DNA of 64,000 bases from Desulfosporosinus meridiei DSM 13257 (GTDB lineage Bacteria > Bacillota > Desulfitobacteriia > Desulfitobacteriales > Desulfitobacteriaceae), in contig NC_018515.1 in NCBI RefSeq assembly GCF_000231385.2, positions 1,182,501-1,246,500 of the forward strand, in the 5' to 3' direction. The notes beneath the pieces are model-generated. The model did not search any database. It was not told the DNA's origin and was given only the letters and a program-made list of their open reading frames with translations. Numbering within the stretch: position 1 is the first letter of the stretch; every line of letters begins with the position of its first letter. The translations under genes were made by a program, and so were the position numbers. Positions 56,473 to 64,000 of this stretch are shown piece by piece.

Positions 56473-56481
56473 TGATATAAT
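56473..56481 (+). promoter_or_regulatory. Extended -10 promoter of xdhC copy 2
   Basis: TGATATAAT carries a TG-N-TATAAT extended -10 element. The -35 position is not well conserved. It lies about 70 bases before the start at 56550. Confidence 0.55.
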
Positions 56482-56549
56482 CCGAGTATGAAGAAAAATC
56501 ATTTAAAGCTGCCTTTCAATCATAAAGGCAGTTTCTAGGGAGATCGACT

Positions 56550-57644
56550 ATGGATAAACAAGTGTATGTGGGACTCAAAAAGGCATTGGAACTTAAATTA
56601 GAAGCAGCTTTAATTACTGTAACAAGTGTATTGGGATCCACCCCCCGTAAACCCGGAGCACAGATGTTAGTTTTTGCCGATGGGTCGACGTTTGGAACTA
56701 TTGGAGGTGGGTGTGGCGAAGCAGAGGGCAGGCGGGAGGCTCTTAATGTTATAACAGCACGAATACCTAAAATATATAATTTAAATATGACCGCAGATAT
56801 TGCTCAAGAAGAGGGGATGGTCTGCGGTGGAATTATGGAATTATTCATCGAGTATGTTGACACGCAGAGTTCTTCAGAAAAGAAAGACTTCTATAAGGAT
56901 TATCTAACGGCCCTGGAGAGTAAAAAATATCCAATTCTCGTGACGGTAATTCAAGCCCAACATAATGAATTACTAGGTAATAAGCTCTCTATTGAAGATC
57001 TTAATTTTCTCGGTGATTTGGGCAGAATAGAATTAAATAAGATAGCTTTGGAAAAAGCCAAAAAAGGTGCACGGAAATGTCAACCTTTCATTATATGTTT
57101 AAGTTCTGAGTTTGAACCATGTGAAAGATCTTCTCCGGAATTGGTTTATCGATTGCTGGTAGAGCCGGCGACGACAGTAGTTCAATTGTTAATTCTTGGT
57201 GCCGGTCATATTGCAGTCCCCTTGGCAACTATGGCTAAGATTGTTGGCTATGAGGTAACAGTGGTGGATGATCGGCCGTCCTTTGCGAATACAAATCGTT
57301 TTAGTACGGCAGATAGAGTGATTTGCAACGATTTTGAACGAGCCTTAGAGAGCGTCGAGATCGGCCCGCAAACCTTTGTCGTGATCATTACCAGGGGGCA
57401 TCGTTATGATAAAGTGTGTTTAAGGAAAGTGATTAACAAACCTGCCGCTTATATTGGGATGATCGGTAGTCGAAAAAGAGTTAAATCCCTAATTTCGGAT
57501 TTAGAGACTGAAGGGATTGCCCGTGAAGCGTTGCAAAAAGTGTATTCTCCTATAGGTCTAAAAATTGGGGCTGAGACCCCTGAAGAAATTGCCGTCTGTA
57601 TACTTGCTGAGCTAATCAAAGTTCAAAGGGAACTTGACACATAA
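56550..57644 (+). CDS. xdhC: XdhC family protein (copy 2)
   Basis: A 364-residue paralog of the XdhC at 43238, with VLGSTPRKPGAQMLV, GTIGGGCGEAEGRREA, LILGAGHIAVPLATMAK and MIGSRKRVKSLI. Similarity is strong in both halves and weaker in the middle (about 110-170). Lies apart from the Mop accessory operon and beside the second molybdopterin-binding protein, so it may serve another enzyme. ATG start with AGGGAG upstream. Confidence 0.88.
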   Translation: MDKQVYVGLKKALELKLEAALITVTSVLGSTPRKPGAQMLVFADGSTFGTIGGGCGEAEGRREALNVITARIPKIYNLNMTADIAQEEGMVCGGIMELFIEYVDTQSSSEKKDFYKDYLTALESKKYPILVTVIQAQHNELLGNKLSIEDLNFLGDLGRIELNKIALEKAKKGARKCQPFIICLSSEFEPCERSSPELVYRLLVEPATTVVQLLILGAGHIAVPLATMAKIVGYEVTVVDDRPSFANTNRFSTADRVICNDFERALESVEIGPQTFVVIITRGHRYDKVCLRKVINKPAAYIGMIGSRKRVKSLISDLETEGIAREALQKVYSPIGLKIGAETPEEIAVCILAELIKVQRELDT

Positions 57645-57703
57645 CTTCTTGCCCTTTAGGTCATCCTAAAAAGGAAATCATGATCGATAGGAGTGATCAA
57701 AGG

Positions 57704-57907
57704 TTGACTAAGACGGATAATGAAGCGGACTATAAGGCTCATCTGCAAGAACATATGGACAACACAGTAGCTAATTTGAAAGAAGCCGAAGATTACTTAG
57801 AAAAGCACGCCGGTGAGTTGACTGCTGCTAAAAAACATCTCATAGAAGATCAAAATGATCGGCGCAAAGAAAGCATCAAAGGTTTCACGTTAGGGAAAAA
57901 TAGCTAA
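57704..57907 (+). CDS. tlp: Tlp-type small acid-soluble spore protein
   Basis: About 67 residues. The match to the Bacillus Tlp family lies in DNTVANLKEAEDYLEK and the end DRRKESIKGF. The protein is charged with long helices and no Cys, as expected for a spore-core protein. TTG at 57704 is preferred since GGAGTGATC, a near-perfect extended ribosome site, precedes it; an ATG at 57680 with AAGGAAA is possible. It supports a spore-forming host. Its promoter would be forespore-specific; none is recognised. Confidence 0.78.
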   Translation: MTKTDNEADYKAHLQEHMDNTVANLKEAEDYLEKHAGELTAAKKHLIEDQNDRRKESIKGFTLGKNS

Positions 57908-57939
57908 GACCTGGGGGGGCCATCTACAGACAATTAAGT

Positions 57940-57975
57940 TGTCCCAGATTCGTCACCGGTGACGAATCTGGGACA
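57940..57975. repeat. Perfect 36-bp palindrome without loop
   Basis: TGTCCCAGATTCGTCACC is followed directly by its complement. It lies between tlp and the tungstate transporter terminator; no T-run follows. Probably another member of the dispersed palindrome set, with a GTCCCAGATTCG type arm. Confidence 0.75.
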
Positions 57976-58049
57976 TGCTCAGGATGAGGGGGGCTTTTTT
58001 TAAAGTTAAACAAGTGTCTGTGATTGTACAATTACTACTATTGGGTACA

Positions 58050-58111
58050 CCCAAAAGGGTTGTCTTATTATGAATGTCTGAGGACAATCATTATGAGACA
58101 ACCCTTTTGGG
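58050..58111 (-). terminator. Terminator of the tungstate transporter operon
   Basis: CCCAAAAGGGTTGTCT (left arm from 58050) pairs with AGACAACCCTTTTGGG (right arm to 58111), extended by eight weaker pairs around a short loop. It lies immediately after the tupC stop codon on the reverse strand. Confidence 0.85.
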
Positions 58112-58112
58112 G

Positions 58113-58829
58113 TTAGGCTGAAAAATGTGAGAGAAAACGGTCAACTTCTTCATTGTGTTTTTCCTTCAGTAGTTGAGCGGGAGAACCTTCCCTTACTGCT
58201 TTCCCATTTAGAAGGATTAAGGCTCTTTTGGTTAAATGGAGAATGTCTTTGAAATCATGACTTACTATTACTGTAGTGGTTTTAGTAGATTTAAAAACTT
58301 TTGCCAGATCGCCCCTTAGTGCTTCTTTAGTAGGCGCATCTAAGGCCGAAAAGGGTTCATCAAGGAATAAGATATCCGGCTCAATAGCAAAGGCTCTGGC
58401 TAAGCTTACTCGCTGGGCTTCCCCTCCGGAGAGCGACCGCGCAGACTGTTTGGAAAGATGGGCTACACCAAATTGTTCCAGCCAAAAATCTACCTGCTCT
58501 CGAATTTTTTTATTAGGGAGTCCTCGGATTTTCAGCCCTAGGGCAACATTGTCAAAAACTTTTGTGTTTAATAAAAGTGATTCTTGGAAGACAATTGCTA
58601 TTCTACGCCTAATTGCAAGTGGAACCGTTGCAGGCATCGGATTTCCTTGAAAAAAGAGCTGTCCAGAAGTGGGGGGCTCCAAAAAAGCGAGAATTTTTAA
58701 CAAACTGCTTTTCCCTGAACCATTTGGACCGATTAGCCCAACACATTCTCCTGCCGATAGTTGAAAATTAACTTTATGCAAAATGGTTTTTTGGCCCTGA
58801 AACCAGCTTATCTCTTTAGCCTCGAGCAC
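58113..58829 (-). CDS. tupC: Tungstate ABC transporter ATP-binding protein
   Basis: A 238-residue ABC ATPase: Walker A GPNGSGKSS, signature LSGGEAQRVSLARA, Walker B ILFLDEP, switch His in VIVSHD. Standard length. It drives import of tungstate through the TupB permease. GTG start with AAGGGGGCG upstream; it starts one base past the tupB stop. The assignment to tungstate rather than molybdate rests on the substrate-binding protein and the neighbouring tungsten enzyme. Confidence 0.9.
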   Translation of the reverse strand: MLEAKEISWFQGQKTILHKVNFQLSAGECVGLIGPNGSGKSSLLKILAFLEPPTSGQLFFQGNPMPATVPLAIRRRIAIVFQESLLLNTKVFDNVALGLKIRGLPNKKIREQVDFWLEQFGVAHLSKQSARSLSGGEAQRVSLARAFAIEPDILFLDEPFSALDAPTKEALRGDLAKVFKSTKTTTVIVSHDFKDILHLTKRALILLNGKAVREGSPAQLLKEKHNEEVDRFLSHFSA

Positions 58830-58830
58830 A

Positions 58831-59532
58831 CTAAGCGCCCCCTTGCTGTTTCTGTTGAAGTAGAGTCAAGCATAATGTAGCCCCATAAGCAAGTAAGCAT
58901 AAAATAATACTTAAGGCAATAGCAATATCGAAGTTACCTTTGGAGACCTCTAAGACTGTTGCTGTTGTTAAAACTCGGGTTTGGCCTTGAATATTTCCTC
59001 CAACTGCCATGGAAGCCCCAATTTCTGATACGATTGCCCCAAAGCCGGCAATAATTGCCGCAAGTAGTGAATACCTAACCTCTTTAAGGAGCAGCCAAAC
59101 ATATTGTAAGCGAGTTGCTCCCAGTGCTTTGATTTGCAGCCTCAATTTGGGGTTGGTCTGTTGAAGAGCTGCGCAAGTTAAAGCAGCTACTATTGGAGAA
59201 GCAATAATTGCCTGAGCAATGATGATGGCCGTTGGGGTATACATAATATTCAAAAAGCCAAAAGGACCTGAACGCCAAAGGAATATCGAGACCCAAAGCC
59301 CCACGACTACCGGCGGTAATCCCATTCCAGTATTCACAATGCTTAAGACAACTCGACGTCCGGGAAAGGCTTTGAGAGCTAAAACTGTGCCAAATGGAAT
59401 CCCGATTAAAAGACTTATTAAAGTTCCGATAGTAGAAACCCTAAGGGTGAGAAGGGTAATTTCCATCACCTCGGGATCCCCTGTTATGAGAAGGCGGAGG
59501 GCCGCTAAAATTCCTTGCCAGATCATTTCCAT
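58831..59532 (-). CDS. tupB: Tungstate ABC transporter permease
   Basis: A 233-residue permease with about five to six membrane segments. The coupling loop is visible as LQIKALGATRLQYVWLLLKE with the conserved EAA-type Gly, followed by AIIAGFGAIVSEIGASMAVGGN. Its ATG has GAAAGGGAA about ten bases upstream. Transcribed with tupA and tupC; tupA precedes it by about 110 bases that contain a palindrome. Confidence 0.9.
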   Translation of the reverse strand: MEMIWQGILAALRLLITGDPEVMEITLLTLRVSTIGTLISLLIGIPFGTVLALKAFPGRRVVLSIVNTGMGLPPVVVGLWVSIFLWRSGPFGFLNIMYTPTAIIIAQAIIASPIVAALTCAALQQTNPKLRLQIKALGATRLQYVWLLLKEVRYSLLAAIIAGFGAIVSEIGASMAVGGNIQGQTRVLTTATVLEVSKGNFDIAIALSIILCLLAYGATLCLTLLQQKQQGGA

Positions 59533-59587
59533 AGGTTTTATTTCCCTTTCATGGTAATAAACAAAGGGATAAACGGATTCAGATAGA

Positions 59588-59622
59588 AATTCAGACAGAG
59601 GGACGGTTCTTCTGTCTGAATT
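59588..59622. repeat. Palindrome with GGGACGGTTCT core between tupA and tupB
   Basis: AATTCAGACAGA pairs with TCTGTCTGAATT, enclosing GGGACGGTTC. GGGACGGTTCTTCTGTCTG at 59600-59618 is identical to 35545-35563. It lies within the tup operon between two genes read in the same direction, where it could act as an attenuator or message-stability element as well as being a mobile repeat. Confidence 0.75.
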
Positions 59623-59643
59623 AAATAACTAATTTGTTCTTAA

Positions 59644-60534
59644 TTACTTGCCTGCATCAGCGAAGAAAAGAGCTTCTCCAAATTTATCTTTGCCAAATGA
59701 ACCAATGGTGGCTTGAGTATCTGGATTGATCATATATTCAACAAAGGCCTTCGCACCATCAGCGTTGACTTTGGGAAATTTCTCAGGATTGACCTGCATA
59801 ACGTGATAAATATTCAAAAGGGCTGCATCACCCTGGAGAAGAATATCGAGTTTTAAATTCTTCTTGGTAGCTAAGTAGGTAGCGCGATCGGTTAAAGTAT
59901 ACCCGGCTTTTTCAGAGGCGATAGTGAGAGTCTGGCCCATACCCTGACCAGTTGATTGATATTTATCGGCTGTCGGTTTGACATTGGCCTTTACCCACAA
60001 GGCTTTTTCCATTTTATCAGTTCCGGAATCATCTCCACGGGTAACAAAAATTGAGGAAGTGGCAGCAATCCCTTTAAAGGCGTCTACAACAGATTTAGTT
60101 TCCTTTACTTTGGCCGGATCTGCGGAAGGCCCAACAATAACAAAATCATTATGCATTACTAATTGGTAATTGATGGCTGTTTGATTATCAACTAATTTTT
60201 TTTCGGAAGAGGGGGCATGGACTAATAAAACGTCAGCATCCCCTTTTTCACCCATTGCTAAAGCAGCCCCTGTGCCAACAGCAATGGTTTTAACTTTATA
60301 TCCGGTTTTTTTCTCGAAATCCGGTATCAGAACGTCCAGTAAACCGCTGTCTTGAGTACTGGTAGTAGTTGCCAGGATAATATCAGGTCTTTCAGGCTTT
60401 GGAGTTTCAGCTTGAGGTGTGGAAGGTGTTGGAACCGGAGTCTCAGTTTTTCCGCACCCGACAAGGGTTAACATAATGGCAAATGCAAATAGGACAAAAC
60501 TGAATGTAAGACGGTTGAAAATATTCTTCTTCAT
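59644..60534 (-). CDS. tupA: Tungstate-binding lipoprotein
   Basis: A 296-residue substrate-binding lipoprotein. The signal peptide ends in a lipobox LTLVGC (Cys27), then a Pro/Thr-rich linker. The oxyanion-binding motif TTTSTQDSGLL with the family's TTTS start, and AVGTGAALAMGEKGDADVLLVHAP, are characteristic of TupA. ATG with GAGGAGGAAA upstream. First gene of the tupA-B-C operon. TupA proteins discriminate tungstate from molybdate. Confidence 0.92.
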   Translation of the reverse strand: MKKNIFNRLTFSFVLFAFAIMLTLVGCGKTETPVPTPSTPQAETPKPERPDIILATTTSTQDSGLLDVLIPDFEKKTGYKVKTIAVGTGAALAMGEKGDADVLLVHAPSSEKKLVDNQTAINYQLVMHNDFVIVGPSADPAKVKETKSVVDAFKGIAATSSIFVTRGDDSGTDKMEKALWVKANVKPTADKYQSTGQGMGQTLTIASEKAGYTLTDRATYLATKKNLKLDILLQGDAALLNIYHVMQVNPEKFPKVNADGAKAFVEYMINPDTQATIGSFGKDKFGEALFFADAGK

Positions 60535-60829
60535 TAGTTGTTTCCTCCTCTTTAAAAATTATTTGTTGGATCGCTATCATACATAAGACAATCTGATAGG
60601 GATCCCTAACACCAGTTCAGCTTAATCCCGAGGATATACAGTCCAGGAACCGTCCCTGATTTGCTTACTGACTGTGTTGACATAAATAACATACATGCAT
60701 ATATCATGCCAAGACAATTTGATGCTAGAAAAATTATTAGGCATCAAACCATAAATCAAGTAAGAGCACAAGTGAAATGTTTGCTAAAATATTTAAATTT
60801 AAAATCAACTTTTTACTCTACCCCGCTGC
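60535..60829. other. Upstream region of the tup operon
   Basis: No gene in 295 bases. A near-palindrome ATACATGCATATAT lies near 60690-60704, which could be an operator for the neighbouring regulator. A partial GGGACGGTTC element (60647-60656, reverse strand) belongs to the dispersed repeat set. Confidence 0.45.
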
Positions 60830-61747
60830 TTATGTATTAAAAAGGATTTGCCCTGTCAAGGAAGTATCATATCCTTTTTGCTGATGAACCGCTTGGATAA
60901 ACCCAGGGGATTTCAAAACACCCAAGAGTTGATGCCAAGCTGGAGTTTTAGTGGTTTTTCCCATGCAAACCAGATCATATCGCTCTTGGAACAAAGGGAC
61001 AAAATCGAGACCCAAGCGTTGGGCCGCCGCTTTAACCCCTACTCCCACGTCGGCTTGTCCATTAGCCACGTGACATGCCACCCCTGAATGGGTAGATTCT
61101 TCATGCTCATATCCCAATATTCGACTGGGTGAGATCTTGGCAGCTTTTAAATAGGCATCAAGGCGGAGGCGTGTTCCTGACCCTTTCTGACGATTGATAA
61201 AATTCAGACCCTCGGTGGTGATATCGTCCCATGTCTGAAGATTAAGGGGATTCCCAGGTGCTACTATAAAACCTTGCTCACGTTGGACTAAATTAACAAT
61301 ACAAACAGATTCTCCGGGTATTACATGTTTGACAAAGGAAATATTATAATCCTTGGAGACATCGTCCCATAGATGTATCCCTGAGATATCTGCATCCCCT
61401 CTATATAGAGCGATAAGTCCGTCCATGCTTCCTCTAAAGGAGATAGAGGATTCAATGGGAAGGGGGGCGTGTCTGAGAAATTCGAAGAGAAGCTCAACCA
61501 CCGGGTCGTGGCTTCCTATAAAGCGAAGGGCAGGTGATACAAGCGGGGGAGCTGAGATAGCTTTAGAAGCAGGATCATTAACACCTAGAGTTCCACGTAA
61601 GTATTGATCTAAAACAGCTGGATCAATACGAAGCTGGCGCCCGATATGGTGAGCTGGTATTTCTCCCCGTTTTACAAGTTCATAAAGAGTGTACTTGGAA
61701 ACCTTGAGAATTTTCGCTGCTTCTGCAGCAGTTAAAGTTAGGCTCAA
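60830..61747 (-). CDS. Helix-turn-helix regulator with PBP-like domain
   Basis: A 305-residue one-component regulator. Residues 1-55 are an excisionase-type helix-turn-helix (LTAAEAAKILKVSKYTLYEL, IGRQLRIDPAVLDQYL). Residues 75-305 are a PBP-like domain (INRQKGSGTRLRLDAYL, ILGYEHEESTHSGVA, ADVGVGVKAAAQRLGLDFV), the same as at the end of the MoeA-PBP protein. It is just upstream of tupA on the same strand and probably senses a metal oxyanion or its cofactor. A hairpin AAAAAGGAT/ATCCTTTTT overlaps its last codons. Confidence 0.88.
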   Translation of the reverse strand: MSLTLTAAEAAKILKVSKYTLYELVKRGEIPAHHIGRQLRIDPAVLDQYLRGTLGVNDPASKAISAPPLVSPALRFIGSHDPVVELLFEFLRHAPLPIESSISFRGSMDGLIALYRGDADISGIHLWDDVSKDYNISFVKHVIPGESVCIVNLVQREQGFIVAPGNPLNLQTWDDITTEGLNFINRQKGSGTRLRLDAYLKAAKISPSRILGYEHEESTHSGVACHVANGQADVGVGVKAAAQRLGLDFVPLFQERYDLVCMGKTTKTPAWHQLLGVLKSPGFIQAVHQQKGYDTSLTGQILFNT

Positions 61748-61988
61748 ATAGACGCACCTCTCTCTTATACCTCATAATTTTAAGTGTAGATTAGCTATGG
61801 AGGCAAGTCAATAGATCAGAAAGTTCTACTTAGTTTTAATTTACTTAAGTTGGTTATCCTAAGCTTTGTTCCTGTTAAGTTGTTAGGGAAATCAATGCCT
61901 GCCTAAGGCAGAAAAATATATAGGGGTATTCTCTACACATCTTGTAATAAGGAAACGTAAAATGATCTGATACAAAAATAAAATTTTG

Positions 61989-62016
61989 TTGACAAGACGG
62001 TACTTTATGCTAAAAT
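61989..62016 (+). promoter_or_regulatory. Sigma-A promoter of speD
   Basis: TTGACA (61989-61994) and TAAAAT (62011-62016) are 16 bases apart. Transcription would start about 62023, leaving a leader of around 88 bases. Confidence 0.75.
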
Positions 62017-62110
62017 TTAACGTGATGGAAATTTGGAGATGATCTGAGGAAATCGAAGATCCACCCAGATTCTTTCCTGTTTTTAGTAGAAAAGGGGGCA
62101 AAGATCACAA

Positions 62111-62488
62111 TTGGCAAATTCTCTTGGACGTCATGTGTTGGCTGAAATCTATGGGTGTAGATTCGACATTTTAAATGATCGAGAGCAGGTCGAAGCACTA
62201 ATGGTCAACGCAGCTTTAGAAGCTGGTGCCGAAGTTCGTGAGGTAGTATTCCATAAGTTTAGTCCTCAAGGGGTGAGTGGTGTTGTAGTGATTTCTGAAT
62301 CACACCTAGCCATCCATACGTGGCCAGAACTCGGATACGCGGCAGTAGACGTCTTCACGTGCGGGGACAGTGTCAATCCCTGGGATGCCTGCAATTATTT
62401 AACCGACCATTTCGAAGCAGGGCATATGACAGCAACGGAAATGAAGCGTGGTATTGTTGACGAATCAAAGGAAGCGGTAAATTTATAG
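62111..62488 (+). CDS. speH: S-adenosylmethionine decarboxylase proenzyme
   Basis: A 125-residue SpeH-type decarboxylase, which makes decarboxylated AdoMet for spermidine synthesis. The self-cleavage site is between Glu63 and Ser64 in [12 protein letters not shown]; the pyruvoyl group forms on that Ser. The active-site Cys lies in [11 protein letters not shown]. Length matches the small bacterial form. TTG start with AAAAGGGGG about 12 bases upstream. No spermidine synthase gene is adjacent. Confidence 0.93.
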   Translation: MANSLGRHVLAEIYGCRFDILNDREQVEALMVNAALEAGAEVREVVFHKFSPQGVSGVVVISESHLAIHTWPELGYAAVDVFTCGDSVNPWDACNYLTDHFEAGHMTATEMKRGIVDESKEAVNL

Positions 62489-62562
62489 GAGGGATATTTA
62501 TTTTATTCCGGACTAAGTCAAGTACGGATGGAGAAGTCAGGTTCTTTTTTATTACTTGTACC

Positions 62563-62612
62563 TAATAGACCTTGTAACTTATGAGTAAAGTTGCAGGGTC
62601 TATTACATTTTT
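62563..62612 (+). terminator. Terminator of the AdoMet decarboxylase gene
   Basis: An 18-base stem TAATAGACCTTGTAACTT against AAGTTGCAGGGTCTATTA with two G-T pairs, then CATTTTT. Confidence 0.85.
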
Positions 62613-62745
62613 AAGAAAATACACATATTCTTTCGATAATATTGTCATATTATCAGGGTATATTGCATAAATAGGGCAGGAGTTTGAATAAATATATCGA
62701 ATACATAATAGGTTAATGTCCGAATGGAAGACAAGGAGCGATTAC

Positions 62746-63513
62746 ATGGTTCCCGTAGATTTCAGCTTCCAAGGGAAACTGAACAACGTACAGGCGCATT
62801 TGCGCCAAGAGATTAATTTTAAGCCAGCTGGATTTGAAGAACTAGTACACCTGGAAATGAATGAACTAGATCACACTGTGAGTCCGGCCATTGTTTTAGC
62901 AGTAAGTGCTTCATGTACAGAGGATAACGATAAATCAGAAGCATTAGCTGGCATTATTCAATTTATTTTTATGGCAAATAAGGTACATAAACTGATGAAG
63001 GATGATGAAGATCTCCCAGAAGAACGCAGGCAGTTTCCGGTGCTTGTTGGAGACTTGCTCTATGGAAAGTTTTTTCTGGAGCTTTGTCGTGAGAAATTGT
63101 TGCTTTACTTAGACCCTCTGGCTCAAGTTATGGGTACAATGAGTCAAGGAGGTATTTCTCGCTGGCTTTCACGGGATAAAGATTTAAGTGGGGATGAGCA
63201 GCTTAAAATAATTGAACTAGAGAGTGCGTCGTTAACTGGGACAGCGGCTCGACTTAGTGCTGAACTTGCGGGGGTCTCACTTCCTCTTCAGAAAAAACTT
63301 GAATCTTTTGGGTGGGAGCTAGGCTTGGCCTGGGGAGCTTGGAAAGAAGGTTTGGAGACTTCTGTTATTCAGTCTATTCTTCGCAGAGCTAATGACATTT
63401 TAGAAGAAATTTCGGCTGAATCACAAATTGAGCTTCGTCCTCTGAGTGAAGTTTATCAATACATATCAGGAGAACTGAATGTAGGGTATAAAGCTTCAGA
63501 GATAGGGTCGTAA
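62746..63513 (+). CDS. Degenerate polyprenyl-synthase-like protein
   Basis: A 255-residue all-helical protein recalling trans-prenyl diphosphate synthases: an N-terminal SPAIVLAVS segment, ALAGIIQFIFMANKVHKLMKDD where the first Asp-rich motif would be, VLVGDLLYGKFF, and an ESASLTGTAARLSAELAG stretch at the KTA position. The catalytic DDxxD motifs are not intact. It may be a non-catalytic partner subunit, as in heterodimeric heptaprenyl synthases. ATG at 62746 is chosen because AAGGAG lies eight bases upstream; an ATG at 62716 lacks one. A UbiA-type gene follows after 15 bases. Confidence 0.7.
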   Translation: MVPVDFSFQGKLNNVQAHLRQEINFKPAGFEELVHLEMNELDHTVSPAIVLAVSASCTEDNDKSEALAGIIQFIFMANKVHKLMKDDEDLPEERRQFPVLVGDLLYGKFFLELCREKLLLYLDPLAQVMGTMSQGGISRWLSRDKDLSGDEQLKIIELESASLTGTAARLSAELAGVSLPLQKKLESFGWELGLAWGAWKEGLETSVIQSILRRANDILEEISAESQIELRPLSEVYQYISGELNVGYKASEIGS

Positions 63514-63528
63514 CGAACGGGGTGAATT

Positions 63529-64000
63529 ATGGATAAATTAAAAGTTTTTTTCGAAATGATCAAGTTTGAGCATACTATTTTTGCTCTTCCTTTTGCCTAC
63601 TTAGGAGCCTTTTTGGCAGCAGGGGGTGTTCCCTCCGGCATGAAACTTTTGTGGATAACTCTGGCCATGATTGGAGCTCGAACGGCTGCAATGTCTTTAA
63701 ATCGACTGGTTGATAGGCATATTGATGCACGTAACCCACGCACAGCCCTTAGGGCCCTGCCTGCCGGTCAGCTTAGAGTTAATGAGGTTTATGGTTATAC
63801 AGTATTATCTTTTCTGCTGCTGGGTATATCTGCGTACAAGCTTAATCTCTTGGCTTTATTGTTAATGCCGATAGCTGTTTTTTTTCTGGTGTTATATTCC
63901 TATACTAAAAGGTTTACTTGGGCCTGCCATTTAGTACTGGGAATTTCCTTGGGTCTGGCTCCTGCAGGAGCGTGGATAGGGATAACCGGTCATTGGGCTC
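63529..64000 (+). CDS. UbiA-type prenyltransferase, 3' end cut by window
   Basis: The first 157 residues of a membrane prenyltransferase. The Asp-rich site NRLVDRHIDARNPRT (NxxxD...D) and following hydrophobic helices (LLMPIAVFFLVLYSYTKRF) fit the UbiA/MenA/MqnP family. The beginning MDKLKVFFEMIKFEHTIFAL is typical of the MqnP/4-hydroxybenzoate prenyltransferase branch. GGGGTG precedes the ATG by four bases. With the preceding prenyl-synthase-like gene this suggests menaquinone synthesis. Confidence 0.88.
   Translation, partial: MDKLKVFFEMIKFEHTIFALPFAYLGAFLAAGGVPSGMKLLWITLAMIGARTAAMSLNRLVDRHIDARNPRTALRALPAGQLRVNEVYGYTVLSFLLLGISAYKLNLLALLLMPIAVFFLVLYSYTKRFTWACHLVLGISLGLAPAGAWIGITGHWA

Overview
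The window looks like chromosomal DNA of an anaerobic, endospore-forming Firmicute of the Peptococcaceae type (Desulfosporosinus or Desulfitobacterium-like). This rests on the AT-leaning base composition, strong AGGAGG ribosome sites with many GTG/TTG starts, a Tlp-type spore protein, an orphan sporulation-type PAS histidine kinase, tandem TerD genes, a group 4 hydrogenase, and an unusually rich set of molybdenum and tungsten enzymes. The genus is an inference; no database was searched.

Layout. 1-3.4 kb: 3' part of an rRNA operon (23S, 5S, terminator), then a highly structured stretch and a second copy of the 5S tail with its terminator. 3.4-14.5 kb: small and stress genes: an acyl-carrier-like protein, unknown small proteins, an SGNH hydrolase, a DUF1836-type protein, an operon of a 32-residue membrane peptide, PspA, NfeD and flotillin, a three-PAS histidine kinase and a DsrE-like protein. 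14.8-21.5 kb: a tellurium-resistance-type (Ter) cluster with a CitE-like lyase, two phosphoribosyltransferase-type proteins, a HAD phosphatase and three TerD paralogs. 21.8-28.9 kb: six-gene membrane [NiFe] hydrogenase of the Hyf/Hyc type without its ferredoxin-like subunits.

29-62 kb is a large Mo/W district. One half holds a Mop-type molybdenum aldehyde oxidoreductase followed by a poorly understood gene set (flavin/iron-sulfur dicluster protein, zinc-ribbon protein, C-GCAxxG-C-C protein, methyltransferase, radical SAM protein, CoA-ligase-like protein, NTP transferase-HD fusion, XdhC, histidine phosphatase). The other holds a tungsten aldehyde ferredoxin oxidoreductase, MoaD- and MoeB-like proteins, two MoeA proteins, an iron alcohol dehydrogenase, a second XdhC, the TupABC tungstate transporter and a helix-turn-helix regulator with a ligand-binding domain. 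The regulator, the molybdopterin-binding protein and XdhC each occur twice. Sigma-54 promoters precede Mop, the tungsten oxidoreductase and the alcohol dehydrogenase, and an inverted repeat TGTTC-N7-GAACA recurs near the sigma-54 regulators and two of the three promoters. Together this reads as a regulon for aldehyde/alcohol redox chemistry with metal supply and cofactor insertion built in.

62-64 kb: AdoMet decarboxylase, a degenerate prenyl-synthase-like protein and the start of a UbiA-type prenyltransferase (menaquinone pathway). Dispersed perfect palindromes, some with a GGGACGGT core, punctuate the 35-60 kb part. No CRISPR array, tRNA, insertion sequence or phage gene was seen.
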